This document shows positions 22,906 to 31,328 of a stretch of DNA of 37,261 nt, piece after piece. Source of the stretch: Chloroflexota bacterium (GTDB lineage Bacteria > Chloroflexota > Chloroflexia > Chloroheliales > Chloroheliaceae); the NCBI GenBank assembly GCA_028287745.1, contig JAQBPB010000134.1, positions 1-37,261 of the forward strand, given 5' to 3'. The notes under the pieces are model-generated. The model had not been told where the DNA came from. It saw nothing but the letters and a program-made list of their open reading frames with translations, and did no database searches. Position 1 is the stretch's first letter; each line of letters starts with the position of its first letter. The position numbers and the translations under genes were made by a program.

Positions 22906-23385
22906 AATACTATTAGAACCGGCTAAATTTGAACCGCTTTAGAGACTCAGGTAAACTCTAAAAGTAATATCGTTACTCTGGTAAATGGGTGACAACCTTT
23001 ACTTTTGGTAACAATTAGTTTAATATACCCTTTGAATTGAAAAGTTCAGTTCGGTCATTGCTGGAAAGTCAGCACAAGAAAAAGAGGTAGGGGCGTTAGG
23101 GGTTGGAGCTTGAATTTTAGCGGTCGGCTCGTACTGGGAAGATGGCAAAGGGCCATATGACCGCTAAAAATTGGTCTCCAGTTCCTAACCCCCTGAAATT
23201 CAGAAGACTACAAGAAGCTAAGCCCGGCATAGATGCAAAGTCCCCATAAGTTTTCGCGATTTTTATACTCAGACTGACCCAAACGAGAACCATTCGGGTG
23301 ACTTTTTCTTAGAGTTGGCTTGCCCATTAAATCCTGGTAATTATCTACTGCCTTTAGATTGCTTAGCAGAGTTAAGGAACAAATT
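22906..23385 (+). promoter_or_regulatory. pnp 5' leader with a 36-bp hairpin
   Basis: Bases 23090-23125 pair with 23159-23193: GTTAGG with CCTAAC, TTGGAG with its partner through G-U pairs, and a perfect 11-bp TTTTAGCGGTC/GACCGCTAAAA. There is one bulge (C23094) and about two mismatches. The apex carries a small hairpin, ATGGC/GCCAT (23142-23146, 23152-23156). The G-U pairs form only in plus-strand RNA. A weak promoter (TTTACT 22998, TAATAT 23021) lies upstream. In enterobacteria a long pnp leader hairpin is cut by RNase III and used by PNPase to limit its own mRNA; the same logic is likely here but not shown. Confidence 0.6.
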
Positions 23386-25665
23386 ATGACAAATGAGAGA
23401 CAAGTAAAAAAGGTTGAGACGACCGTAGGCGGTCGAACCCTGAGCATGGAAACCGGACGGTTAGCCGAGCAAGCTGCCGGTGCTGTACTGGTACGTTACG
23501 GCGATACGATGGTGCTGGCAACCGTGGTCGCTTCGGAAGAAGCCCGCGAAGGCCAGGATTTCTTTCCTCTGACAATTGAGTACGAAGAGAAAATGTATGC
23601 AGCCGGGAAAATCCCCGGTGGTTTCATCAAGCGAGAGGCTCGCCCAAGTGAAAACGCGATTTTAACGGCCCGCCTGACCGACCGGCCCATTCGCCCGCTG
23701 TTCCCCAAAGGTTTCTATAATGAAGTGTTAGTACAGATCATCGTACTTTCAACCGACCAATCTAACGAGCCTGAAACCCTGTCGATTATCGGCGCTAGCG
23801 CGGCCCTGATGCTTTCCGGTCTGCCCTTTAGCGGCCCTCTCGGCGCGGTCAAAGTCGGCTACATTGATGGCGAGTTCGTAAGCAACCCGAGCGCCCAGGA
23901 GCTGGCCGATAGCAAACTGGAACTGACCGTTGCCGGTACCGAAGACGCCGTTATGATGGTGGAAGCCGGAGCCTGGGAACTGTCCGAAGAACTGATGCTC
24001 GAAGCGGTTAAATTCGGCCACAGCGAACTTCAAGCGACCATCCGGCTCCAGAAGGAACTGCTGGCCGGTATTGAAGTTAAGCAGGTTGAATTCAACCCGC
24101 CGCCGGTAGACGAAAGTTTCAAAGAAGAAGTCAAGAATTGGTTGGGCGAGCGCCTGCGTGAAGCCGTCCGCAATTCCGACAAGACCACCCGGGTAGAAGC
24201 TACCGAAAACCTGCGCAAGGCGACCGCTGCTAACTTCACCCAGGGCCTGGAAGGCGACGAACTGGTTACCCGCACCAAAGCCAGCGAAAAAGTTTACGAC
24301 GCTCTTCTTAAAGAAGAAGTCCGGACCGCTATCACCAAAGAGGGCATTCGCCCCGATGGCCGGGCGGTTGACGAAATCCGGCCTATTACCGTTGAAGTCG
24401 GCATTTTGCCCCGGACCCACGGTAGCGGCCTCTTTACTCGCGGCCAGACCCAGGTCTTGAGCATCACGACCCTGGGCACCAGCGGCGAAGAACAAACTAT
24501 TGATGGTATCGGCCTGGAAGAATCCAAGCGCTTTATTCACCATTACAACTTCCCGCCTTTCAGCACCGGTGAAGTCAAGCGGTTGCGCGGCCCTTCACGC
24601 CGGGACATCGGTCACGGTGCGCTGGCCGAACGCTCACTCGCGCCGGTTATCCCTGATGAAAAAGATTTCCCTTACACCATCCGCATTGTAAGCGAAGTGC
24701 TTTCGTCCAACGGTTCCAGCTCGATGGGTTCCGTTTCCGGCAGCTCGCTTTCCCTGATGGATGCCGGTGTGCCGATTAAAGCCCCGGTTGCCGGGGTCGC
24801 GATGGGCCTGGTAACTGACAAAGAAGGCGGCTGGAAGGTTCTGACCGACATCCAGGGTATCGAAGACTCTCTGGGCGATATGGACTTTAAAGTAGCCGGT
24901 ACCGCCGAAGGCGTAACCGGGTTACAGATGGACATCAAGACCAAAGGCATCACTTTTGAGATTATGGGCAAGGCTTTCGAACAGGCCCGGTTAGGCCGCT
25001 TGCACATCCTCGAAAAGATGAGCCCGGCGATCAGCCAGGCGCGGCCTGACCTTTCGCCTTTCGCTCCTCGCATTATCCGCATCCAGATCAATCCTGAAAA
25101 GATTGGCGCGCTGATCGGACCGGGCGGTAAGATGATCCGTTCGATTGTTGAGGAAACCGGCGCTAAAATTGACGTGGAAGACGACGGCAGCGTGTTTGTT
25201 GCCAGCGTGGACGGTGAGAGCGCCAAAAACGCCATTCGCCGGATCGAAGCGCTGACCAAAGACGCCGAGCTTGGCTCGATCTACCTGGGTAAAGTCGTCC
25301 GCATTATGCCTTATGGCGCCTTTATCGAAATTATGCCGGGCAAAGACGGGCTGGTTCACATCAGCGAACTGGCCGACTACCACGTCCAGAACGTTGAAGA
25401 TGTGGTCAACCTGGGCGACGAAATCAACGTGATGGTAACTGACGTGGACAAGCAGGGTAAAATCAGCCTGTCCCGCCGGGCAATCCTGACCGGCCAGATG
25501 CCTGCGCCTAAGACCGAAGGTGACCGCGGCCCGCGTGGCGGTGGTGACCGTGGCGGCCCGCCGCGTGGCGGTGGTGACCGTGACCGTGGCGGCCCGCCGC
25601 GTGGAAATGGTGGCGACCGTGGCGGACCCCCTCCTCCTCGCCCGGGTGGACGCGAACGCTGGTAA
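23386..25665 (+). CDS. pnp: Polynucleotide phosphorylase (PNPase)
   Basis: 759 aa from ATG 23386 with AAGGAA seven bases upstream; the in-frame TTG 23359 lacks such a site. Two RNase PH domains (about 5-145 and 321-545) flank an all-helical linker. The second holds the catalytic segment TDIQGIEDSLGDMDFKVAG with D488 and D498. A KH domain (about 565-625, IGALIGPGGKMIRSI) and an S1 domain (about 633-703, GKVVRIMPYGAFIEI) follow. It degrades RNA 3' to 5' with phosphate, releasing NDPs, as a trimer in the cytoplasm. Unusual is the tail of about 50 residues after S1, built of GDRGGPPRGG-type repeats, which is RGG-like and may bind RNA. It is a single-gene unit with a structured leader and its own terminator. 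Confidence 0.98.
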   Translation: MTNERQVKKVETTVGGRTLSMETGRLAEQAAGAVLVRYGDTMVLATVVASEEAREGQDFFPLTIEYEEKMYAAGKIPGGFIKREARPSENAILTARLTDRPIRPLFPKGFYNEVLVQIIVLSTDQSNEPETLSIIGASAALMLSGLPFSGPLGAVKVGYIDGEFVSNPSAQELADSKLELTVAGTEDAVMMVEAGAWELSEELMLEAVKFGHSELQATIRLQKELLAGIEVKQVEFNPPPVDESFKEEVKNWLGERLREAVRNSDKTTRVEATENLRKATAANFTQGLEGDELVTRTKASEKVYDALLKEEVRTAITKEGIRPDGRAVDEIRPITVEVGILPRTHGSGLFTRGQTQVLSITTLGTSGEEQTIDGIGLEESKRFIHHYNFPPFSTGEVKRLRGPSRRDIGHGALAERSLAPVIPDEKDFPYTIRIVSEVLSSNGSSSMGSVSGSSLSLMDAGVPIKAPVAGVAMGLVTDKEGGWKVLTDIQGIEDSLGDMDFKVAGTAEGVTGLQMDIKTKGITFEIMGKAFEQARLGRLHILEKMSPAISQARPDLSPFAPRIIRIQINPEKIGALIGPGGKMIRSIVEETGAKIDVEDDGSVFVASVDGESAKNAIRRIEALTKDAELGSIYLGKVVRIMPYGAFIEIMPGKDGLVHISELADYHVQNVEDVVNLGDEINVMVTDVDKQGKISLSRRAILTGQMPAPKTEGDRGPRGGGDRGGPPRGGGDRDRGGPPRGNGGDRGGPPPPRPGGRERW
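25532..25625 (+). repeat. Tandem RG-coding repeat at the 3' end of pnp
   Basis: An identical 20-mer starts at 25532 and 25562 (30-bp period), with a diverged third copy from 25598. It encodes RGGGDRGGPP units and preserves frame. Intragenic repeat, not CRISPR. Confidence 0.8.
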
Positions 25666-25688
25666 GCTTAAGCTTTCCTGACACAAAT

Positions 25689-25726
25689 AAAAACAGGTCC
25701 TTTCTTTTGAAGGGACCTGTTTTTTT
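25689..25726 (+). terminator. Intrinsic terminator after pnp
   Basis: AAAAACAGGTCC (25689-25700) pairs with GGACCTGTTTTT (25713 onward), followed by T7. It lies 24 bases after the pnp stop and also faces the converging CheB-CheR gene. Confidence 0.92.
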
Positions 25727-25779
25727 ATTTAGCCGTTGTCCTTGACCGTTAGTTTCGCTGCTACCCCATAGCTACTTGA

Positions 25780-28443
25780 CTAGTCCGGCGGGTTATTCAG
25801 TTTTTCATCGATGGCGTAAATAATTACCCCTTCAACTTTTCCGCTGATGTTATGAGAAGGGACGATATTGAAACAATACAATTTCTCCTCGCTAGAACCA
25901 TCTTCGGGGTTGGTATTAGTTAGAATAATATTGGTTACCGTCTGGGCTTTATCTTGCTGAAAAACTTCCCTGGCTATTTCCAAAACTTTATGCGTTTCTC
26001 TGCCAAAAAGGTCGCTAACTTCTTTCAGCAGGTAATTCTGGTGTAATTCCTGTTCCATGTTTACCAGGTTTTTTTGCCGGTAATTAAAGGCTTCCAGTTG
26101 TAGTTGGGGTCCGTGCAGCACAGTAATCAAGAAAGGGGCGTACTGGATAATCTCGAACAGGCGGAAGCGTTCGATGTCCAGCATCCCGCCCACTTCATGC
26201 AGCTCGCTTGAGCGGGCCCGCAATTCTTCGTTAGTCGTCTGTAACTCTTCATTAGTCGCCTGAAGTTCCTCGTTATTGGTTTCAAGCTCTTCATTAGTTG
26301 CCTGGAGTTCCTCGTTGGTAGTTTCGAATTCTTCGATAGTTGCCTGTAATTCTTCGTGGGTCAGGACTAACTCTTCATTAGCAACCTGGAGTTCCTCGTT
26401 AGAATCTAGCAGTTCTTTATTCATGTCATTAAGCCGCCGGTTGGCCGCGCTAATTTCACTCATAAGCTGATTTTGTTCGTCGTGGGCTACTTCCAGCTGA
26501 CGCCGGACCAACACCTGATCGGTGATATCGTAGACACTAATTGCGGCCAGTTCCGGGTTGCCTGTTTCGACTTGCATCCTGGCAATCGAAAGGGAAAGAT
26601 AGCGGCTGGCCCCACCCAAATAATTATCCAATTCTACTTCGGGCAAAGTAGCGGTATTATGTTCCCGGAAGACCATATCAATCGCCTGGCGCATCTCCGC
26701 ATAGGGGATACCGCGCACCGCGTGGAGAAAATCCTGGTTGCCTACCGCTTCACGCAGGCCCAGGAGTCGCCGGGCCATTCCGTTAATAGTCAGGACCTGG
26801 TAATTACGGTCAATTACAACAATGCCTACCGGCAAAAACCGGAGTAGTAGTTCGTTAAAGCGGCGCAACTGGTTTACCTCTAAGGATTGCAAATTTCCCT
26901 CTTGGTCCTGGTCAATTACGGTTCCTGAAACGAGTACAGGTTTATTAACCCGCATTTGACTGGCTAGTTCACTGGTCTGGGACCTTAGGGTCAGGTTAAA
27001 CCCGCCCAGATAGTTTGTAATTTCATTTTTACCGCTTCTCCGGTAAATCTTCCACTGTTTATTTATCTGTTCAAAATGGTTCAAATTGAGCCGGACAGTC
27101 TCGGCTTTACCCAGGAAAAGATACCCGTTGGGGTTTATTGAAAAACTAAATTGATTGAAAACAGATTCCTGGAGCTGGGGGGTGAAATATATTAAGACGT
27201 TGCGGCACAATACCAGGTCAATTCTAGGGAAGGGCGCGCTTTTGCTTAAATCCTGGTGTCCGAAAATAACCATCTGCCGTAAAGTTTTAGAGATGCGATA
27301 ACCCTGGTCCACCTGCTCGAAAAAGCGTTCCCGGTAATCCGGAGGAACATTCTGTAAATGAGCCTCGGTAAAAAGGCCCCGTCGGGCAAATTCAATCGCG
27401 GCCTCATCTACATCGGTCGCAAAGATTTTGATACTCCACTCGGGTAATTGCGCGCCCAGCAGGTCCGTCATATACATTGCAAGCGAGTAAGGTTCTTCCC
27501 CGGTGGCACATCCGGCCGACCAGAACCGCAAGATTTTATTTTTCGGGGCTCCCTGTTTGATCAGGACAGGCAAAATTTCCTTTTTTAAGTATTCAAAAGC
27601 CTCAATATCTCGGAAGAACTGGGTCACATTGATCAAAAAGGCTTTTGCCAGTTCGCCTATTTCTTCCGGGTGCTTATCCAACAGCAAGCGGTAATCACCC
27701 ATGGTCCGGCAGTGCGTGACGGTCATGCGGCGGCGAATCCGGCGTATGATGGTGGTGGTTTTGTAGCGTCGAAAATCCATAGTGGAATTTTGTCTGACCA
27801 GTTCCAGAATAGATTTCAATAATTCTTCACCACTGCCTTTGACTTCACCCAAGTTGATTCCTTTCAGCAACTCGTACATAAGCAGCCCTATCCGCTCTAT
27901 ATCAACTTCAAAATCAACAATTGAGGGTGGGATTGCCATTGGCATTGAGGGATAGGAGGCGGTCCGGGGATTTTGCACTATAATGGTGCCACCGGCATTT
28001 TTAACCTCTACCGCCCCGGCGGCTCCGTCCGAGCCGGTCCCGGTCAGGATTACGGCTATTAAACGTTCGCCAAACTGTTTAGCAGCAGTAGAAAAAAGCA
28101 AGTCCACGGAGGGTATGGGCCGGCCTTGTTGGGATTTAGTTTGAACCTCAATTTGATCACCGGTAATAGCAATATGGATGTTCGAAGGCACCACATAAAT
28201 ATTACCGGACTCCATTTTGACTTGATCCGTAACGCTGATCACTTTCAAAACGGTCCGGCGCTGCAAAAGGGTTTCCAGGCTACTGGACCGGTTTGGGTCA
28301 AGATGTTGTGCTAGTACGATTGGAGCAGGGAAATCTTCCGGCAGGTAATTGACAAGGTTTGTTAAAGCTTCGATACCACCGGCCGAAGAACCTATAACTA
28401 CCAGATCGCCTGTTTCATGCTCAAGATTGTTGTTTTCTTTCAT
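25780..28443 (-). CDS. CheB-CheR-PAS fusion signalling protein
   Basis: 887 aa, ATG with GGAAAG upstream. CheB methylesterase (about 10-195): GSSAGG with Ser19/20, H47 and D139 in GTGSDG. CheR methyltransferase (about 205-470): FWSAGCATGEEPYSLAM at 308-323 binds SAM, and RNVLIYF at 414-420. A PAS-like domain (about 530-645), a long coiled coil of repeated NEELQATNEEL heptads (about 661-758) and a second PAS (about 765-880) complete it. There is no CheB receiver and no kinase domain. Canonical CheR and CheB set chemoreceptor methylation, but this fused PAS form is common far from chemotaxis genes and its substrate is unclear. No MCP or CheA is in the window. Follows the second CheB gene by 52 bp, so probably one operon. 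Confidence 0.92.
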   Translation of the reverse strand: MKENNNLEHETGDLVVIGSSAGGIEALTNLVNYLPEDFPAPIVLAQHLDPNRSSSLETLLQRRTVLKVISVTDQVKMESGNIYVVPSNIHIAITGDQIEVQTKSQQGRPIPSVDLLFSTAAKQFGERLIAVILTGTGSDGAAGAVEVKNAGGTIIVQNPRTASYPSMPMAIPPSIVDFEVDIERIGLLMYELLKGINLGEVKGSGEELLKSILELVRQNSTMDFRRYKTTTIIRRIRRRMTVTHCRTMGDYRLLLDKHPEEIGELAKAFLINVTQFFRDIEAFEYLKKEILPVLIKQGAPKNKILRFWSAGCATGEEPYSLAMYMTDLLGAQLPEWSIKIFATDVDEAAIEFARRGLFTEAHLQNVPPDYRERFFEQVDQGYRISKTLRQMVIFGHQDLSKSAPFPRIDLVLCRNVLIYFTPQLQESVFNQFSFSINPNGYLFLGKAETVRLNLNHFEQINKQWKIYRRSGKNEITNYLGGFNLTLRSQTSELASQMRVNKPVLVSGTVIDQDQEGNLQSLEVNQLRRFNELLLRFLPVGIVVIDRNYQVLTINGMARRLLGLREAVGNQDFLHAVRGIPYAEMRQAIDMVFREHNTATLPEVELDNYLGGASRYLSLSIARMQVETGNPELAAISVYDITDQVLVRRQLEVAHDEQNQLMSEISAANRRLNDMNKELLDSNEELQVANEELVLTHEELQATIEEFETTNEELQATNEELETNNEELQATNEELQTTNEELRARSSELHEVGGMLDIERFRLFEIIQYAPFLITVLHGPQLQLEAFNYRQKNLVNMEQELHQNYLLKEVSDLFGRETHKVLEIAREVFQQDKAQTVTNIILTNTNPEDGSSEEKLYCFNIVPSHNISGKVEGVIIYAIDEKLNNPPD

Positions 28444-28495
28444 CCAATACTTTCCACACTTTGTAAGGTCCGGGTCTTATTAAAACTAAAAAAGA

Positions 28496-29581
28496 TTAAC
28501 TGGCCTGGGCCTTTTTCGGTGCGCCTAATTCATCCGGTTCATCGATAACCCGGCTTTTAGCAATAACATCCCGCAGGACCCGGGCATTTTGCTCGGCGTC
28601 TGCCATGCGCTCTTCAAATCTTTTAATCAGCCAACTTTGCTGGCGTTCTCTGGCGGTCTTTATCATGCGTTTAGTCAATGAAATATTCTCCTCAATGGTC
28701 TTTAAGGCGACCCAGAGGGCATTTTCCAGCGCAGCTACCTGCTCAGCCTGCATACTTTCAACCGAAAAGGCGTGCCCGACCCGGCAGCGATAGCGCGCCA
28801 GTTCGCCGTCTTGAATTTCCCATAATACCCCGCCACATTCAGGGCAAGAAAATTGGGAAGGGTCGCCGGGTCGGTTATCGTCCTCAATAGTGTTTATATC
28901 GAACTCAGCCACTTTGATTTCCTTTCTGATTACCCCGTTTGGTTTCGGGGGAGTAGAAATAAAAGCCGGTTCTAAAACTAAACGTTGAAGTAAAAAGCCC
29001 ATTTCACCGACCGGGCAGATATAGTTAACGTTAACATTTTGAATGGCACTGGAGGGCATTCCGGTATAAAAGGCTTCTTTAGGGTCCTGGACTACGGCCA
29101 GGCCGCCCTGGCGCTTGATTGCAAGTAAACCGGCGGTACCGTCATCCAGGGCGCCGCTTAAAATTATGCCTATAACGCGCGAGCCATAAGTATAGGCTGC
29201 CGAACGGAAAAGCGGGTCAACAGCGGGGCGATGCCGGTTTTCGCGGGGACCCCGAATGATCCTGACATTATTGCCTTCTATAATAAGATGGTTGTTGGGT
29301 GGCGCGATATAGATATAACCACGTTCAATCGGGGTATTGTCATCGGGATGCAGCGCTTTAAGTTGGCTGTGCCGGTTAAGAATACTTGGTAAAAGGCTGG
29401 GGCTATCGGGTGGAATATGCAGGACAATAAACAAGGCGGCTGGTAAATCTCCTGGTAAGTCGCTGACCAACCTGGATAGGGTTTCAACCCCACCTGCTGA
29501 AGCGCCTATTACAATAATATCGTGGCCAAAATTAGCCGGGTGCGGCTTTTTCTGGTCGCCAGTCAAACCGTTTCCACTCAT
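28496..29581 (-). CDS. CheB-type methylesterase with C-terminal zinc-ribbon region
   Basis: 361 aa. The CheB esterase domain spans about 20-215 with the triad S28 (IGASAGG), H55 (VLHIPPDSP) and D147 (GALDDGTAG). There is no N-terminal receiver, so phosphorylation control is absent. After a linker comes CPECGG ... YRCRVGHAF (about 247-275), three Cys and a His that look like a metal-binding ribbon, then a helical tail (about 280-345) rich in Ala, Glu and Arg that may form a coiled coil. This domain order matches stand-alone CheB-like proteins found outside chemotaxis loci. It is the first gene of a two-gene unit with the CheB-CheR fusion, which suggests paired action on the same unknown target. 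Confidence 0.9.
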   Translation of the reverse strand: MSGNGLTGDQKKPHPANFGHDIIVIGASAGGVETLSRLVSDLPGDLPAALFIVLHIPPDSPSLLPSILNRHSQLKALHPDDNTPIERGYIYIAPPNNHLIIEGNNVRIIRGPRENRHRPAVDPLFRSAAYTYGSRVIGIILSGALDDGTAGLLAIKRQGGLAVVQDPKEAFYTGMPSSAIQNVNVNYICPVGEMGFLLQRLVLEPAFISTPPKPNGVIRKEIKVAEFDINTIEDDNRPGDPSQFSCPECGGVLWEIQDGELARYRCRVGHAFSVESMQAEQVAALENALWVALKTIEENISLTKRMIKTARERQQSWLIKRFEERMADAEQNARVLRDVIAKSRVIDEPDELGAPKKAQAS

Positions 29582-30284
29582 AGTTATTATTCCTTCTACG
29601 AAACCTCATCACGCTGAATGTCACAATTTGCTTAGTAATGCCGACATCCCATAATTTCTAAAAAAGATGAGGTCTTTATTATTGGAAAAATTAAAAATAT
29701 CATACTGTTTTAGTAAATCTTAATTTCAGTATACCATTTCTTTTGTAATAGATGTGTTTACCACGCGTATAATTGTACTATCCACCAGGATTAAACTTTA
29801 ACAGTAAGTTTGTGCAAGTTGGCTAAACTAATAAAAATTAGACCTGATTTATTTTCAACCTACAAAGATTAAACTACAGGGTCATCCTAAAGAAAACTGC
29901 AAAATTCAGGCCAGTATAAGCCGGTAAATTCAGGTATTCTCTTAAAAACCCCCATGCGTATTGTTGAGGTAAATCAAAGGAAACATTTCAGGCTGGTTAG
30001 GCGGTAATGAGGGCCCTTGCAAAGGGTATGCGGCTTTAGTGCCAGGCTGGAATAAATTAGGGCACCGGTACTTTGAAGTTTACAAACCGCCGGGCGAATC
30101 AGTAAAGTCTGGACGGGATGCGTTACATAGCCGGGGAAGCAGTTAACCTGCCGGGCGGCCCTACGCCTTGAAAGGCGCGGCGAGAGGGTCTTTTGCTAAA
30201 AAGTTTGCCTGTTGCCGCGCCCTCAACAATTACCTGGTTGATACTTACCGGTCGAGTTTAAACTTAATTCGTAAAGGTGACGCC
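29582..30284. other. 703-bp intergenic region, hairpin-dense, no ORF
   Basis: No credible gene. The CheB promoter is at 29728-29736. Between 29943 and 30224 there are many hairpins: CCCTT/AAGGG (30014-30026), GTGCC/GGCAC (30039-30043, 30061-30065), CGCCT-TGAA-AGGCG (30164-30177) and a perfect 8-bp GGCGCGGC/GCCGCGCC (30174-30181, 30214-30221). On the minus strand a weak ACCTC/GGGGT hairpin followed by T5 ends near 29943. This could be the long 3' end of the deformylase transcript or hold an unrecognised RNA. Confidence 0.4.
29728..29736 (-). promoter_or_regulatory. Extended -10 promoter for the CheB unit
   Basis: The minus strand reads TGGTATACT, about 147 bases before the ATG at 29581. No -35 consensus at the expected distance. 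Confidence 0.4.
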
Positions 30285-30884
30285 CTACATTGTCAGGGCG
30301 GCGGCGCGTGCCAACCGGGCGTTGTGAGCCAGAACGGGGTCAGCCGCTTCGACCGGTTGGACTTTGCGTAAGTCCCTGAGTTCGGCCACCAGGTCCGGGT
30401 ACAGGATACCGTTGAGGTGGTCAATTTCGTGCTGAAGGGCCCGGGCGTAAAGGTTGCTGGCTTCAAATTCCAGGCGCTTGCCGGTGGCATCGTAAGCGAC
30501 AACTCCAATCCGGGCGGGGCGCACTACATATCCCTCGTAACCCCGGACCGAAAGGCAACCTTCTCCGGCCTTGAAGCTGTCATCACTGAACCAGACGACT
30601 TCGGGATTAACCAGGGCGTGCAGGGGGGTGGCTTCGACCTGTCCAAAACCGGCGCGTTCGTGGGCCGGGATAGAGATTACGACCAGCCGCTGGAACAGGC
30701 CAATCTGGGGCGCGGCAATTCCGATACCGCCGTAGACCTGGCGGGAGCGGTCCAGGCGCTCAATCCAGTCATTCAGTTCCGCACTGTCAAAGATATCCTG
30801 GGAAACGTGCTGCGAAACCTGGCGCAAACGTTCGTCGGTAAATTGCAAAACCGGGTCGACATTATCAATAGTAAGCTGGCTCAT
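30285..30884 (-). CDS. def: Peptide deformylase
   Basis: 199 aa, ATG with AAAGGAGC upstream. The three family motifs are intact: GIGIAAPQ at 53-60, EGCLS at 108-112 with metal ligand C110, and QHEIDHLNG at 151-159 with H152, E153 and H156. It removes the N-formyl group from nascent proteins in the cytoplasm with a bound Fe or other metal ion. A typical length. The usual neighbours (fmt, priA) are absent and it seems to be a single-gene unit with an extended -10 (TGTTATAAT) about 92 bases upstream. No clear terminator directly follows; the structured region to 29943 may be its 3' end. Confidence 0.97.
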   Translation of the reverse strand: MSQLTIDNVDPVLQFTDERLRQVSQHVSQDIFDSAELNDWIERLDRSRQVYGGIGIAAPQIGLFQRLVVISIPAHERAGFGQVEATPLHALVNPEVVWFSDDSFKAGEGCLSVRGYEGYVVRPARIGVVAYDATGKRLEFEASNLYARALQHEIDHLNGILYPDLVAELRDLRKVQPVEAADPVLAHNARLARAAALTM

Positions 30885-30975
30885 TTATTGCTCCTTTTAC
30901 TATAAGGTTCTTTTATAAAAGAAACCAAGGTAATCTATTTAGTTTAGATTATTTTGCTTAGACAAGGTAAGAGGC

Positions 30976-30984
30976 ATTATAACA
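30976..30984 (-). promoter_or_regulatory. Extended -10 promoter for def
   Basis: The minus strand reads TGTTATAAT, a perfect extended -10, about 92 bases before the ATG at 30884. Confidence 0.6.
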
Positions 30985-31071
30985 CAGCTGAAATGACGGA
31001 TAAAACCGGGCTTTTTAGATTGCAGGGCTGCATATCAGGAGTACTTAAGAATAAAGGTAAGCCTTAAATTA

Positions 31072-31116
31072 AAAACTCGACCTGGTTGGTCAGTTGCGTC
31101 CGAGAGTTTTCTTTTT
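31072..31116 (-). terminator. Terminator-like hairpin after the 202-aa gene
   Basis: AAAACTC (31072-31078) pairs with GAGTTTT (31104-31110); an inner GACC/GGTC hairpin (31079-31082, 31088-31091) fills the loop. T runs flank both ends. It is about 215 bp beyond the minus-strand stop at 31329, so the assignment is loose. Confidence 0.5.
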
Positions 31117-31328
31117 ATATCCCGCCCAAAGGGGCGCAAATGCAACAAGCCACTAATTACGGGAACAAAAATAGGCAAGCTGGACAGCCGGTTTTAGATG
31201 CCAGGTTAGGGTGTATGCTCCAGTTAGCCTGATAAGCCGGTTCCACAGGCGGCGCAAAAACAGGTTGCGCAGTTATAGAAAGGGAACTGCGTAAAGAGTT
31301 TATTTATACCCGGTGCCTGTAAATTTAG

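Larger units (their letters stand above)
30885..31328. other. 444-bp intergenic region, no ORF
   Basis: Holds the def promoter (30976-30984), a bidirectional terminator-like hairpin at 31072-31116, and two overlapping hairpins at 31252-31291: GCGCAA/TTGCGC (31252-31257, 31265-31270) and CGCAGTT/AACTGCG (31268-31274, 31285-31291), which share bases and exclude each other. No gene. Confidence 0.45.

Noticed and set aside
25532..25625. Short tandem repeats that might suggest a CRISPR array
   Set aside because: The repeats are in frame within pnp, have no unique spacers and encode the RGG-like tail.
30131..30150. String resembling a B12-box (cobalamin riboswitch)
   Set aside because: Only the ACCTGCC end matches; the upstream conserved core of the riboswitch is missing and no plus-strand gene follows.
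30168..30371. 67-codon open frame on the plus strand
   Set aside because: Overlaps the 3' end of def on the other strand and a GC-rich hairpin region; no ribosome site or recognisable domain.
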